From Ceratothoa steindachneri (lineage: Eukaryota; Arthropoda; Malacostraca; Isopoda; Cymothoidae), in the NCBI GenBank assembly GCA_963969495.1, contig OZ018327.1, positions 39,945,724 through 40,009,723 of the forward strand: a DNA stretch of 64,000 bases, given 5' to 3'. The first letter of the stretch is position 1. Each line of letters starts with the position of its first letter. Position numbers and translations under genes: made by a program. The notes beneath the pieces were generated by a model. The model was given only the letters and a program-made list of their open reading frames with translations. It was not told the DNA's origin and did not search any database. Of the stretch, positions 1 to 13,700 are shown piece after piece.

Positions 1-1
1 T

Positions 2-525
2 GCTATGGTCAATGGAAACAATGCAATATTACGTAATAAACGAAAAATATGCTGAAAGATTGTACATTCAATGCGACTAATGCCTTTTGCGTCCATTGCG
101 CGATGAAGTCTGGGTATGACCTGAGCCCAAATGGCACGCAAGGTTTCTTTATATTTTGATGCTTGCTGTTCTACCCGAATTGCATTTTTTTGTGCCCTGA
201 CACGATCATCTTATGGCGAGTCATCAAAGAGCCATTGAAGGAGCAGCAGATGTCGTTTAGCTTGAATGGACGAAGTTTCAGGTCATCCATTCAGTAATAT
301 TTGCATAGTCACATGGCTCACTTTGAGCTCCAAAGCAAGTTGACTTGGATTTTCGCTTGAGGGTTGTGGTGGTGGGTACTCACAAGAATCCTGCCCCACT
401 CTAAACCGTTTGATAGCTGTGAAAAAACAATATCTCTTCACAGTAGAGTTCAAAATTCTAAAAATATCGCTCGCTGATTTGTGAAATGCCTGTGATACCA
501 TTTCCACGAAAATAAAATTTTCCAT
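2..525 (-). pseudogene. Tc1/mariner-like transposase fragment
   Basis: An open stretch (283-525) reads as an N-terminal transposase region with a helix-turn-helix-like segment (residues about 55-78, QLALELKVSHVTMQIL). Continuing down the minus strand after a frameshift gives DLKLRPFKL and then, in another frame, KRHLL. This is the order expected after the second HTH of Tc1-like transposases. The remainder to the window edge is open only in short frames (for example IWAQVIPRLHRAMDAKG) and was not placed in a family. The copy has at least two frameshifts and is cut by the window boundary, so no catalytic residues can be assigned. The family call rests on the HTH and the flanking motif only. Confidence 0.45.
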
Positions 526-3500
526 TTTCCCTCGTATATGACAATGGCCTTTTGTTCGTACTTTCTATATTTCAAGTACCATCGGTCCAGAGTTTAGGAT
601 TGGATTTATAGTGTATAACCTTTCCCTTTTTTTCACTTGGAGAGTCTTCTACATTTCTGGATCTTTAAATGCCCTCCCTACCTCCTATTAATTAATCCAA
701 CGCTTTATATCAAGTTAAGCAAGGCTCGTTATTTGTACTATTAAACATTTTAAATAAATAAAATTGATGAAACAAGTATGAGCTAAACTTTGGTGGAGTT
801 TGATTACATTTCCAACCATCAACAACATTTATATATCCTAGATCTATTGCCCCTATTCCTGTGAACCAGTTGAATCACGAATTGTACACCCCCGGCGCTT
901 TCGGCTAGTTTGTCCAGCATCACTTAACTGGTGCCACGATGTAATTTCTCGGTAAAAATAGGTTCCCGAGCCTCTATAGTGAACTGGTTCGTATTACAAT
1001 GGTGAGCTCTGCTAGGTTTAGGGCTGATGTGTATTCCCACGCTGTCTTGCCAGCCGATCCCAATGGCCTATTTTCTGCGAGGGCCTTAATGTTATAGCGA
1101 GAGAAAGCTATAGGCTTCGCAGTCATCGCGTGATTTTTTTTTTTTGTCGGCCCATTTTAGGTGTTTTAAGCCTGATGCACATTTCAATAGTGATTAGAGC
1201 GACAGCTAAAAGGTACTTTGCAAAGCCCACTTCGGTTCCCCTGAGAATTGAGGCGCAGATACCCTCGTTGGTCGTTACAATCACCTGGGAAGGGGCTATG
1301 TAACCCATTGTGAAACGAAGCCCGAGTCAGGAGAGTTGCACGTCCTAGTTCCTAGTGTTCCACGTTTACCTGATATGCCCATTGCTGATCAAGTTAGTTT
1401 GATGGATAAATGCGTTGTAGGTTTTATCCTCGCGAGAGCGGACACGAGCCTTTCCGCTTACATATAGAGTTAGAGCCGCCTATTGGCAGGCGGTTTCATC
1501 CTCACGCCATTCCGCACATAGCCAATCACACCACCACCGGGGTTCTTCCTTCCCCTCCGCTCGCGCGCACACAACTTCCCTCGGAATCTGCCCATGGGGT
1601 ATCTATTATAGTAGACTCGACTGTGAACGGCTGCCCGACCTCACCCCCGTCACGCATCGTGCTCGTTGGTTTGTACCCACATATTCAATACCACCCTTCA
1701 TCTACCTTTCGTCCCACTAAGACCGGCCCCGCCTGGCCAGTCATTTTGAATTAAGAAGACTGCGGGTCTCTTCGATGGTTTTGTCTCGTTATTAATACTT
1801 TATGCACACGTCAGTGTTACGTTTAGTCCTGATTAGCCAGCTATGGGGTCGACATCCTCGGTGGCGAGGTAGTTTTGTTAATGTTTCCCGCCCTCTTGGT
1901 CTGGGCTGGCTTTAGTAGTCCCCTCATTTAGCGATTAGACCATTTCTGGGGAGGAGATTAGTTAGTTTTAAGTACCCCCCTCCCATATGATCTACTTTCT
2001 ACGGCGCCGATGCGGCACTTCATGAGGCAAGCTTTATCTCCTCCCTCTGAAACGAGAAGGCCCCACGTGGTTTTGGGTTTATCAGGCAGTTTTGCAATCT
2101 TAACTGTGCGTAGTGTGGTTTTCACTATTGTGCTGGAGAAAGTTAAAGTCAAGAGGGTATGTTAGTTAGTCTCGTGGGAGACGGTTTGTGTTCGGAAAGC
2201 CAATTATAAATCCCTCAACGAAGCACAAGTTTGTATAAGTACATACTCCTACTACTTTAGGGGTTGGGGACCCTGATGAGGTTAACCTGGTAATGTGGGG
2301 CTGTTTAGCTCGCATCTTTTTCACTACCCCAAAGTCAACACCCATGTGTAGAAGGAACCCCTTTGATTTTCGCTTCTAATTAAATATCGTTTTAGGGATG
2401 CCCTCATTAGTTCCCTTCAACAGTGCGTATTGAACAAACCAGACTGGGAATCTAGTTCACTTCAGAAACCTCTTCAAATTAGAACCGAATTTGGCCATTG
2501 CCTTCGAGTTGTGCGCTGCCTGACGCGGCGCTCTGTACCTTTGATTAGAGGGTCTCATTCGGTACACCGATCGTGCGCCAGCAGTGTTCAAAATGGCCGC
2601 TTTTCATCTTCACAGGATGAGGTAGTTTAGGGCATTAGCGAGGCCAGGCAAGCTGGGCGCTATGTAGGTTTAAGCGCCAATAGGCTGTGGCTAAATCGTG
2701 GATCTTCGGGTCGGAAGCAAACTTGTCCCCATCCCCCCCCCCTAGGTGGTACTTCTTGGGCTTGGGAGGATTCTTCTGACATTTTCTACAGTTGCCTTTA
2801 AGCGCCTACTCAGAGTATAGGTGCTTTTGTTGTACTCATTATTGGCCTTCCTCCCCCACCCCCACGACTAACTACTTATGCCATGGGAGATTACAAGGTT
2901 AGATTCGTACCCTCCAGGCTACTCGGACTACTCGTATGCGTCGATACTTCATTCTAATCGCTCTACGGGGTCTCCAATACCAATAGGCTTTTCATTGTTA
3001 CACTATCCATGGTATGCCTCCTCTACACTGCCTTGGGCACAGCTTGGGGGCGTCCCTCGTCCACACAAAGGAAGTGGCTATATCCAATAAGCCAATTTAT
3101 TAAGTGCGTGAAATGGGAGGGTTCCCCAGTCGTGTCCAAGAGGCTTTTTGCTATTCCTATAGTAGCTGCATTCCATAGGCTCATACCTTAAGGTTTAATT
3201 TTAACACTATATTCTCCCCAATTTTGCCCCCATTCGCTCTGGCCAATTTGAAGTATGCTGGGAGTAAGTGGGTTCGGGATCTACGAAGTTCACCCCCTCC
3301 CCCTCCCGTCTTTTCTAAAAGAAGTGCGGACAAGGGTTGTGGGAGTTATCTCTGGTGGACCGCAGATCACGTCTTTGATAGGCTTTAGTCTCCATTTCCC
3401 CCTGCGACTTATCTTATCAGTGCGTACATTCGAGTGAGTTGGCCTCTTTGTCACTCTCCTTATCTCTTCTCCCGACTTATTTGTCTCCATTCTTTCATGG

Positions 3501-4654
3501 CGTCCAACTACTAGTGTATCTTTAGTCTCCGTTACTACCGGACTGTCCGTGTTGACAGACAAGCCTCGATTTCCACCGCCTGAATTTATCCCCCCCCACA
3601 CACACTCTCACTTCGTTGGGCTCGGTGTTCGATTGATGGGATGTGGGGGAGAGCGGTGGGCAGACCCATTCAAAGGTGTGTGGTACGGTCGTGAGCGATT
3701 GATTCGCTTGTAGTTTTTCAGCCTGAAATTCGCTTGGAAGAATTTTTAAAAAAAACTAGGGCATATTCGCTAAGTTCTGAAAGGTATGTAGTGCCACTCG
3801 TCCCTTCCATCGTGGATAAGCTCCCGAATCTCATTATAATCAGAATGACAATCACTAGGGGCGGGCGGTAGTACCATTTGAAACCCCTATAGGGGGCCTA
3901 ACCCGTTCCACATCAAGAGTGGGGGGGATGAAGGTAGTCTATCGACAGGTTTCATAAACAAGTTAAGGGAATGCTATACTGTGAAAGCGGCAAGGGGCAT
4001 GATAGCGTTATGTGCATGTTGCGTGTATTACTTGGGGCCCCTTCTGCTATATCAGCGTGTCTGCTCTGGCAAATATTGTGCTCTTGTTTCGACATCAATA
4101 CAATTAAAGTAGCGAGAGTTCCTTTGTGAAAGGTTGGTGCACTGATGTCAGGTCACGAAATATGATGTCAAGGCTAGCAGTCTAGAGAGAAGATAACCAT
4201 CGGGTAGAAATGAATAGTGTAGATCAGGAATGACCGATTAAACGGTTAATTGCTGGGCAGAATATGAACATACCATATAGGAGCGATTAGAGTTAAAGCT
4301 GTCCTAAATGGAGGTCAGATAAAATTAAGCATTATATTGCCATTAAAAGGACGTTTATACGAAAATTTTAAAATGGTAGTTATTTAGGGTATTAGAGATT
4401 ATAAAATTAAATTGTCAAATGGAAAGAGACAAAAATAGGGCATACTTAAAACTACTGATTGAGTTATAGTGATGCATGCCTAGGATAAATAATAATTTTC
4501 AGTATTTACACTAGGATATTTTAATTACAAAAGTGTAAAAAAAAAGAAGTAAGAAAGCACCCGTCCCTGAACAGCTTTTTCCTAGGAATTTTAAAGTTAA
4601 TTAAGACCCTACCAAACATGCCTATTTAGAAAATCTATACTATCGTATCAGTTG
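526..4654. other. No recognisable gene; GT-rich intergenic DNA
   Basis: I see only short open frames with no family motif and no convincing splice-bounded exon. The stretch includes poly-C (around 2738) and other homopolymer runs. Around 3700-4620 it becomes AT-rich. Confidence 0.5.
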
Positions 4655-4985
4655 CAGGGTTGGCAAAGCCCCCCAAATTTTGAAAAAGCCCAATAAAACC
4701 CGCGTTTAAAAAAAATGCTACAAACATTAGAATAACATAGAATAGCTATCTCTATTTTTATATATTAATGATTACTTTGTTTAATAATTATATAAGAACA
4801 GATCGTATAGAAAATTTGGGGTACCCATGATGGCCATAACCCGTAGCAGAGATATAAATCTGAACTTTGAATAAACTAGTAAGTAGCATTCATTTCTTTA
4901 AAAAAGGGTACATGTAATTTGGAAAAAGAAACCCAAAAGAACCTGGTAATAAAACTCGGGGGGGGGGGGGTATTTGCCAACCCTG
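4655..4985. mobile_element. hAT-like non-autonomous DNA transposon (MITE)
   Basis: The 13-bp ends are perfect inverted repeats: CAGGGTTGGCAAA at 4655-4667 and its complement at 4973-4985. Subterminal C-rich and AAAACCC-rich sequence on the left is mirrored on the right as a G-run and TTGGGTTT-type sequence. The flanking 8-mers are atcagttg (left) and accagcgg (right), which match at 5 of 8 positions, compatible with a decayed 8-bp target duplication. CAGGGTTG-type termini and 8-bp duplications are typical of hAT elements. No coding capacity is visible in the 331 bp. A 12-nt G run lies near the right end. Confidence 0.6.
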
Positions 4986-5089
4986 ACCAGCGGCAGAAGA
5001 ATACCTATAAGACGTCTAAAAAAATAAATTACTGACCTGTGATTTTGACATCGGTGGTGGGGAAAATGAATCACTTGGGCTAAATATTA

Positions 5090-5880
5090 AGGAGATTGAT
5101 GAATCTCAACAAGACTACCCGAGGCAAATCATCTTTGACTATTTTGTTCTTTTTATAGAAAGGTGTATGATAGAAATTAGAATTCCGATATTGTTTACTT
5201 GGATTTTAGTAAGACTTGAATATAGTTAAAGCGCCTAGGATTGATGGTAGTATTTTTATGTGGATTCAGTCGTGGCTTAGTGACATCAAAGAGTTAGTAT
5301 AGATGGGATTAAATCTGAGTGTGGGGAATGTTACCAGTGGGGCTCCTCGTGTGTCTTGTGTTGGGGTCGTTATTCTTGATTTATGTTAATGATTCTTTAC
5401 TTATATTAAGTTGGGTAGGATTCAGAGATCTGACTCGGGTGCTGAGGTATTAGAAGTTGAATTTACCATGTTATCCCCAATCCCAATGGACAAACGAATG
5501 TCTACTTGGTATTGGTCAGAATGCGCAAGACTTTGTTGTCCTGGTAACTTCACACATCCTGCCTAGAAAAGTGTTTTAAGTACTAGGGATAGTTAATAGT
5601 ATTGGGGGTTATTGGGAGGAGTTAGTAAGAGTGCTTATGTCATTCTGAAACTACCTGGCTTTAGTTGGGTCTCATCTTGATTATGATGTTCAATTTTGGT
5701 CACCTATTTTATAATAGGATGGATATTGCCTTGCTCCAGTCTGCAAAGAAGCATGAACTAATATGAAATCCATACCTTGAAAGAAGTTAGTGTACTTGAT
5801 TAGTAAAATGGATAAAAGTTATAATAGGGCAGACGTAGCTACGGTTATTTTTAGTGAAGAGGATAAGGCACGTACTCGTG
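5090..5880 (+). pseudogene. CR1-like non-LTR reverse transcriptase relic
   Basis: Fragments of one reverse transcriptase appear in order across several frames: DIVYLDFSK (palm motif A, near 5190), IDGSIFMWIQSWLSD (near 5240), NVTSGAP (motif B, near 5330), LFLIYVNDSL (near 5375), VQFWSP (near 5690) and RMDIALLQSAKKHELI (near 5715). This is the C-terminal half of a CR1/jockey-type pol. The YADD box is not recognisable; the sequence after LFLIYVNDSL is scrambled by frameshifts. Many stops show an old copy. The endonuclease and N-terminal RT are missing, as expected of a 5'-truncated LINE. The 3' end is not defined. Confidence 0.65.
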
Positions 5881-8800
5881 GGTTTAGGAGAGATTGGTAG
5901 AAATTTGTTCACGAATAGTGATAGATGATTGGCTTTCTGCTCTTATAGAACCACCTTCCCTGCGGAGTTCTAAGAAAGACTAGATTTGTGGATGAAGGAG
6001 CTAGGTGGGAGGGACCTCATATAGGATATTGAATAGCTTTTGCAGACTTTTATCTAGTTTCACGAGCAAGGTGAATAAAGGATGCATATCTACTGGGCCA
6101 TCAGTTTCCCTGGTAACAATGAAGCACACCCGGTGCCCCCTTGGGGGAACGGTTAAGTGATGAGTGGGTTAAATTTAAAGCTAACCATTTATGCCCCTTG
6201 TCTATGTCGCGCTGCTCAAAATTGGGTTATGTGGAGGGCGGCGAGCGTTTGCTCGGAATGACTAGGCTTACTCCAGATGCGAATTATTTATATTCCTCAC
6301 TTTGGTAATTCTCACCTCGCTGTCTTAGTTTGTCGACACACTGGGGAGGTGGGGGTTCTTTTCATTAGGGGCAAAGGAAGCCCCCACAAGGTTGCATTAA
6401 AGTGTAGAGGGAGTTCGCCTCTTTCATGTATGAACAAATTGGTGTTAGGGAAAGTACACCCGTTGGTTTCGTTTTTTACATGTAGGGTTGGGTTTTTAGT
6501 GAGATTTCTGCTTTGTGTGGGTCTCCCTTGCTGTGACCCCCTCCCCACCTTAAAGGGCGTGAAAGAGAAATTATGCAGCCTCTTCGTGTGGGAGAAGAGA
6601 CAGCTGTTTATCTCCCTCCCACCCCTCCTGTGTTGGGGTGATGGTAGTCCCTCAATCCCTAATCCCTGCACCGATCCAAGGGGGAAATAATAGGGTTGGG
6701 TATTCGGGGGTTCCAATCGGCTAGAGCAGTTTTTCATATTGGGGGAAGGACCACCACACATACATACACGCCTCAACCGGTGGTCTCTCCCCCCCCCCCC
6801 TTTGAACAGTTTGGCAAAGTATTTTTCACTGATCAACTTCCCTTTTAGCATAGCTTGCCCCCCCCCCCCATCCTTTGTTTTCAAATGGCCGCGTCGGCCT
6901 CTTGACATTTTTGGTGCTGCAATGTGGCCCTAGTTATTGAAGAGTGGGTGAGCGGGCTGGCTGTGCACCCTCTCAGGACTGCTTGAGTGCATTTTTCCTT
7001 CTCCCACACGTTAGGAGACTCGCGTGCCTTCCCAGGCCGGAGTGCGCAATGTTGCCTGCTCCTCGGTGGAGATGCCTTTGATTTTCGCTTAGTTTGCTAA
7101 TTAATATTGGTGGCTTTAGTTTTGAATGAAGTTGAGCCACGTTGGGTGTGTGGCAAGTTACCACATGTAGTCTGGTTGTGATACTGTATTTGGTTCAGAT
7201 TCCACGTTAAGCTGTCGGTCCCCCCTCCCCCCACAGAAATAAATGCTCCTTTAAATGAGGAGGTCGGTGGTGAAACCTTTTGCCATGGTATTCGGTCGTT
7301 AATAAAGTGACTGTGATTGCCCGATTGTGCATTCCCAGTGGCTCGGCCCCTCCGACGCTGGGGCGTGCTTTGTTTTTAGTCTTGTAGCTCTTTTAACATG
7401 GCCTGATTACAGACTTATGCCTATGCATACAGTAGCCAGGAAAGACCCTCTTGAAGAAGTCAGTGGGTTGAAATCTTTCAGGCCGAATAGTTAGTTTTCC
7501 TTGCCATTCGCGTTCTGAGCAATTCTTCTTCTTTTTTTCAGGTGGTCGTCTGCCCAGTCTAGCCACCCAGACCATTAACGCCTGTGGATCCATCTGATGC
7601 AGTTTCGACCGATGGGTGGTTTCCTAACCATGGTATTGACGTTGCGCATCAAGCGGTAAGCAATCAGAAAGCCTGCGTGAGGTAAGGATGTTGTTACGAG
7701 TACGTTGGAGTTCGCAACCCAAGCGCACAGTTTTGTCAGGTGGTAAAGAGCACGAAGATGTACGTGCGAGGTAAGGTAAGTGTCAATTTGAATTGAGGTG
7801 CAGGGGCGGTTACTTCAGTCTCTTAGCGACGATTGCTAATATAGAGGGTGACGGCCCCAATTCTTTTAGCCATTGGGAGGTCATAATCCTTGCAGACCAT
7901 AAGGTGGGTTGGTTTTACTATCTTCGTCCCTCGAGAAAGGCCCAATTCCCACGGGCTGAAGTGAGACTATGAAGATCATCAAACTTCCCTTTCCCCAACC
8001 TAACTACCAACATGGTTGTGGGTTTGCTTTTAGATAGGCATTTAGCCCTCTCTCACGTCGGCCGTTCTGAACCACCTCGGGAGAGTCGCGATGAAAGGTT
8101 TCGCATTTCAGTCTTCGAGATTTTAACCTTTTAAATCCTTCTCTAAGTTCTAAAACTTGGATTTTATTCCGGCTGTTTGGGATTTCTTGAAGTTGGCACA
8201 ACTGCCCTAGAGATTCCTAGAAAGGGGGGGGGGTACTAAGTGAGTACTTTTGACGACCTCCATACTATGATTTTAAATCGATTCCAGGTGTGGGTCCCCT
8301 AGAGAGGCGCATCCCCTGGGCATATGAATGTTCCTTTGTCTTTTTCCTGGGGAGGGTTTTTTTGGAGGTGGATCTAACACACCCTTGACGTCTGTCTTTT
8401 AGGTCGGTTAGAGAATAGGTTGGAACACAATTCTCCTGATCCAGCTAAGACGTGCTATACCTGGTGCCACTATGGGGGTGGGGTTCAATTTCTTAAGTTT
8501 AAAGTGCCTTGATAGAGTCCCCGCCCGTTGGGCGCAGAATTCAACTTGAAGGAGCTCGATCCTTTCCTACAGAACTTGCGCGTCGGGGGGGGGGGGTGTC
8601 ATTGTTCTGTACAAACCTTTTGATCGGGAAGCCCTCGTTTGTTTTCGCTTAAAGTAACAATTTAGGAATAATCCCTTATTAACTTTGTTTCCCCAGACCT
8701 TACAACGTAAGGTCTGCTCTCATCAACGCTGCTAGCTACCCACCGGAGACAATTTGCTTAGATACATTTTTATTTCCAAGCTCTTCGATTTTAGGATTCT

Positions 8801-10245
8801 TAGTCATGGATCTGAACGGTTGGCTAAACCTCGATTGTGGTCCGGTTTTTATTTTAAGTTTTAAGTATCTATTTCAGGGAGAAAATACACAGCGTTCATG
8901 ATTATCAGAGTTTGCTGCTTCCTCTAATTTTGTGGTCTTTCCTTAAACCTTTTTTTTTTTTCTATTTTGACTGGTTTGTTTGGGGGCTTAATGTAGCCCA
9001 TTATGGGGTGCGGTGTTGCATTTGATAGGCGTGGGCGATTGTCTCACAAAGCCTTTTCTGTTATCTCGGGATGACTGGATGGACCGCAGCCTGGACAGGT
9101 AGTTTCCTTCCTAACGACAAAATAAATATGTTGCCGGAATCTGCTTTGGGGCGAGTCTATAGTTAATCTCTACTCTAGGATAGATTAGATATTCCAGCGT
9201 TTCACAGAGACCAATACTTGAGGCTGTGGGTTAATTGATTCATCTGTTTGTTAAAGTTATGTAGTTTTGTTGTTGGGGGGGGGGGGCGGCGTTCGGTCGG
9301 ATGATCGTAGATTATCTTGCTGAGTGGAGGAAAAGTGCTTGAGGGTATGGCCAAGTTTGCAATTGCTGGGTTTTGTTCCTTCTAGGGTGATGGGGCTGTT
9401 AGTTTCTTAAAGGGTTTTTTTTATTGATGCAGTCTATTCAGTTGTGTGTAATGTTAGGGACCTCTGCAGGGGTGATTTGGGTGTGGGCAAAGTTTTCGCG
9501 GCTTTGGGTCAGTCTTTTCTTCACACCTAAGCAAAGTTGTTTTATGTACTAGAGGCTTTATGTACAAACAAACCTCTGGCCAATTTTAATACCCATGACC
9601 AGTCTTTAAAAAAAACAAAAACAACTTCCTACTCCATTTTTGGTTGGTTCCCCCTCCCCCTCTTTTTTTAAAATATATATACATACATATACAAAGCTTC
9701 GGGGGCTGTATGGGGCCCACTCTTGCCCTTGCTCCCCTTTCGTTTTCAGAGTTGAACCCGCATTAGCGGTTACGGCTATATCCAACATTGCTCTGAACAA
9801 ACCTCTGCATCTCCGGGAGTCTCGCCTCAGCCCGTTTGGCACGCAATTAAAAGGCCAACGTCGCTGAAGCAACGCATTCATTATGAAGAGATGACAAGCC
9901 ATTAAAGGGGCGAAGTTAGGCAGAAATCAGCGTTCGCCTAAAGGGGCTCCTCACGGAACAACTCATAACTTAGGCCCTGCCACCCCTCCGGCCTTGTTTT
10001 AATTACTTCAACCCGGAAATTTTGGATATGTTCCACCGCTCGGTCGAATGAATAAATTCTCCACTGGCCTTCAGTGGTATTGGCAAGATTTGGCACCGTC
10101 TCCCAGGATACTTTTTACGACGCGTTTGGCTATTTCTATGGCAGATTTCTACATCCTTGCTCGCCATGGTTGCTGGAATATTATCCCGTCCTCATTTTGC
10201 TCGTAAAAGCCAACAAAAACTTGCCAAAGGTGGACGGCCAAGGAG
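5881..10245. other. No recognisable gene
   Basis: I found no supported coding sequence. Long homopurine and homopyrimidine runs are frequent (C runs near 6789 and 6861; G runs near 8225, 8586 and 9276). The longest open frames are low-complexity mirror images on both strands and are not convincing. Around 6000-6270 there is a faint resemblance to the RNase H end of a retroelement, too weak to call. Confidence 0.45.
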
Positions 10246-10300
10246 TAGAGTAGAGTAATAATAATAATAAGTATTTATAATGCATTTGGCATCGTAGCTT
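10246..10300 (-). repeat. LINE 3' tail with (ATT)n, L2-like
   Basis: Read on the minus strand this is a GCATTATAAATACTTATT-type end followed by an ATT run and a short ctctactcta repeat. The same terminal motif (GCATTATAAATAC then ATT repeats) closes the L2-like element at about 46345-46378. It is therefore probably the 3' end of a related element in the opposite orientation. The body is not recognisable upstream, because the adjoining DNA from about 10370 belongs to a different LINE. Confidence 0.4.
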
Positions 10301-10369
10301 TGAGTTTACGCCTTAAAGTTGACTTGTTTTTCATCTTCTTTTTAATAGTCAACTCCAAAGGCTTGGGTA

Positions 10370-10705
10370 GTTAGTTGCGCCACTGTTCCCGTGGAACCTC
10401 CCTCAAAGGGCTATCGGCTTCAGATCTTCGAATCTGGGCCACACGCAGGACGCACCGCCATTTAATCGACCACTTTCCTGCGACGATCCGTTTAGGTCTG
10501 GGATCCTAGCGCATGTTGCCGATACAAGCGGGGTTGATACCCCCTTGGCCCTTGTACTCTTGACCTAGTATTTTGAGGGGGGGGGGGCGGCTCCTTTCCC
10601 CTTTATTTGGTTAGTTTATTTTTAACGTAGCCTAGCAACAGACTGATTTTATTACGGTGACATCTCCTTGTGGGCAGAGGCCAGATGGGTCCCTTAAAAA
10701 TCCTT
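10370..10705 (+). pseudogene. NLR-1 non-LTR retrotransposon, 3' end fragment
   Basis: This plus-strand stretch matches, segment by segment, the post-RNase H region and 3' terminus of the minus-strand copies at 52-53 and 58-60 kb: GTTGCGCC, then CGAATCTGGGCCACAC, then ACGCACCGCCATTTA, then the terminal segment around 10653-10690 (TACGGTGACAT, GGGCAGAGGCCAGATGGGT). It is 5'-truncated to roughly 340 bp, heavily diverged and non-coding now. A 12-nt G run interrupts the 3' UTR. Confidence 0.6.
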
Positions 10706-13700
10706 TTAACTTATGTGCATCGACGCCACTAAAACCTACCCACAATGTTTTAGCTTGGTTAAATTTTAGTCGTTTATTCTTATTCTATGGTAATGTAATT
10801 TTGTGTGGTAGTTAGCGCCTTGTTACTCCTAGCACAGCGGTCCCTCCAGATCATTTTCAGTCATCGGTGCGCCCCTACATTCCAAACGTGTTGAGACGTC
10901 TTTTTATCAACCTCGTTTTTTTAGGATGAGTTAGTTCTTTTACCCCTGATTTTGATGAGCTTTGTGCTGAGAAATGTCACCGGGTCTCTCATTAGTAAAT
11001 TCTTTGAATTTTTTTGTTTAGTTTTTTTTTATCGATGCCGCCCTCGCTCCTTTTTGGACTCTTCTTAGCATGTGCGGAATGAATTCCTTGTTCACTTTTG
11101 GCCTAGTCTACTATCATTACATCTAGTCATTAGGGAAAAGCGTATAAGTTGATAGACTTTGGAATGACCATTACCCTCTTTATACGCTTGTTTCAGACGC
11201 ATGCCTCCACTAGCGACCTTGCGTTCTCCCTCCTGATTGACACCCTGGTAGAGCAAGCGGCAATTCGAACTTGTGCAATTCCCTACCCAACACCACGAGC
11301 ACAAATGCTGTGTGCGCGCATCTTTACAGTAGGTAAATTACTGGGTATATAGAGGCTACCCCAGGCGCTTGCAAAGTCTGCATACTTCTACACCAGGCTT
11401 AGTGAAGCAGTAGATTTTCGCTATCCTTGGCGAAAGGATTGGGACGGAGGATAGCACTACACTGGTTGGTTCTCCTTTCACTCTAATTTGTGTGTGATCG
11501 CTGATTTGTTGTTGGGTTAACTTTTGGGGGGAGGGGCTCCTGAACAAGTCTCGCAAATTCCATTCATTCCGGTCTTCTGCTCAGACTGGAAAATAATGCT
11601 GGGCGCTGCCGTCATCCATGGTTTCACCCTATCTTGCCAGTTCCTCTCCAGTCTGTTTTGACGGATTTTCGTAGCCCTATGTAGGGGATCTTGGACATTC
11701 TTCGTTCCTTGGTGTTTTGCCAGGGGTACTCTAGATTATGGATGAGTGCTTTCTCATCCGAGCGTTAAATGCAGAACGTAGACTCCACCGCACTAGATCC
11801 GTGTAGATTGGTGCCTCCCGCACACCCCCTCGGCTCCGTACACCATTATGCGCGAGCTAAGCTGTCTAACTGTTCTAATTTCACCTGCGGCCGATCTAGA
11901 GTGCTTATTCCACCGTGAGACTATTGCTGGAAGTTTGTCGCCACTCCTTTGCTCTCAAAGACGGTACGCAGTGCGTTATAATTTCTTTTATAGTATACTA
12001 GATATGTGCCTGTATATACAGAGGGGAAGGTAGTGTGGATTTCTTGTCTGGGTGGTGGTGCCCTAGAATCTGGCGAATCTGGACTACCAGGTTCGCAGTG
12101 TTGTGCCCCGTTGCTGTAGGATTGTAGTAAATGGCGCCAAACAGTTTGGGAGGACTACATTGGAGACTTCCAACGTGAATCTTTAACTTTGTGCCATTAG
12201 GGACTTCTTTCTCTCTTCGACCTACGCACCAATGCCTCGCCGCCTTCTGGTCCTCTTTTCTTAGAATCTGGGACAATGATGTAGTGCTTCCCCTCGCCTT
12301 ATGGATACTGTTTAGTCAGCCCCCACCACAGACTGCTCTGATTTAGTTCACCGCATATCGCTACTGTACCTTTGCTGCCGAGATATGCTCAAAGCCGTAA
12401 ATTAGCGAGTTTCCTCGCTAGGAAACCATGTAACCCTCCGACCGATGAGCCCCCACTCCTCAAGGATACCACATTTGAACGTTAATCATCAGTTTGGTTC
12501 CACAATACTGGCAGTATTATGTTCGCATTACTTGGCGCGTTCATCTTGTCACTAAAACCATGCCGTTACACATGACTCGTCCGGGGTTGCTTCCATGTAA
12601 TTCTCATTGAAGCCGGTGGGGCTCCCGGTTGCTGCATCTTCAGCGCCGAACAGGTATTTAAGATTTTGATTTTTTTTTATTGGTTGTGCGCCCTGTCTGA
12701 CCTGACCTACCTATTTTTTTTGCTTTATTGATATTGTGGTTTTTGTTAATGCTTCAAAACTCGTAAGCTGCCGCCGGATGAGCGAGTGTGGGATTACCTT
12801 TTCTAATCTCTTATTGTACATGCTTGTTCATAAAGTGATTGGCAGAAACATTTGGGGATGTTGGCATGAAAGGTACTACAATACAGCCTACCGCTATGAA
12901 GACTAACTATGCTTCGGGGTGGCTTTGCGCATTAGTAGAACGCCGGCTGAAATGCACCGACCCCACTTGTGGGAAAGATGGTTCAATAGCATGTAGAAAA
13001 GTACAGGTAACTGATTTGTTAAGTAGACTATCAAATCGTGGTATAATCCTTGGAACCCTTCTATGGCTCGGTCAATCGGTCCCCTCACTAAAATGTAGGT
13101 GGTTTTCTGATTACTCGTATCTGCACCTTTATATTTGATACCATCGATAAGTCTAGCCAATATTGTTTGCAATGCGATAAAATCTCTATTCAAGAGTTCG
13201 GATACTTGAGAAAATTGTGCATTTCCTCCAATATCTAAATTTCTCCGTCTTTTCCCCTCCGATTTTAACCGATTGCAGGTTGAAGACTAGTTTCCATGTG
13301 GCAAGAAAACGCACAGTTGCCCCAAACCCTAAATTTGCCCAGCTTCTTTTCTCCTCAGATTCGCGCTTCGCAGAGTTACTCCACTCATCTGTTCGAATCA
13401 TGAAGGTATTTGGGCTCCTGTCACGTTTCCTTATCATTTCGTCGGTCCAGTTTGATACTTATACTGGACGGAGAACTGATAAGGGCTTGTGAGGGCCAGA
13501 CACTCCGGGTATGATGGCACCTTCGCACCTTATTTCCTATTGCACCTGTCGCTCACTGAAAAGAATGCAGTTGCGCAGAGATTCCCCATTTGAACAGTGG
13601 GGGATGGGGAGTAGAGATCGTACACCCTTGAAATATACTGTAATTTTGAGTTCAATGGCGTATGGCATTAATTTTCCTAATTCTAAATACTTTTCTACCT

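Noticed and set aside
6277..6908. 137- and 198-codon open frames overlapping on opposite strands
   Set aside because: Both are mirror images over homopurine/homopyrimidine tracts with no motif; composition alone explains them.
10360..10450. tRNA-like A and B boxes (TTCGAATCT) suggesting a SINE head
   Set aside because: The whole stretch aligns with the 3' region of NLR-1 copies at 52 and 59 kb in the same order, so the B-box resemblance is chance.
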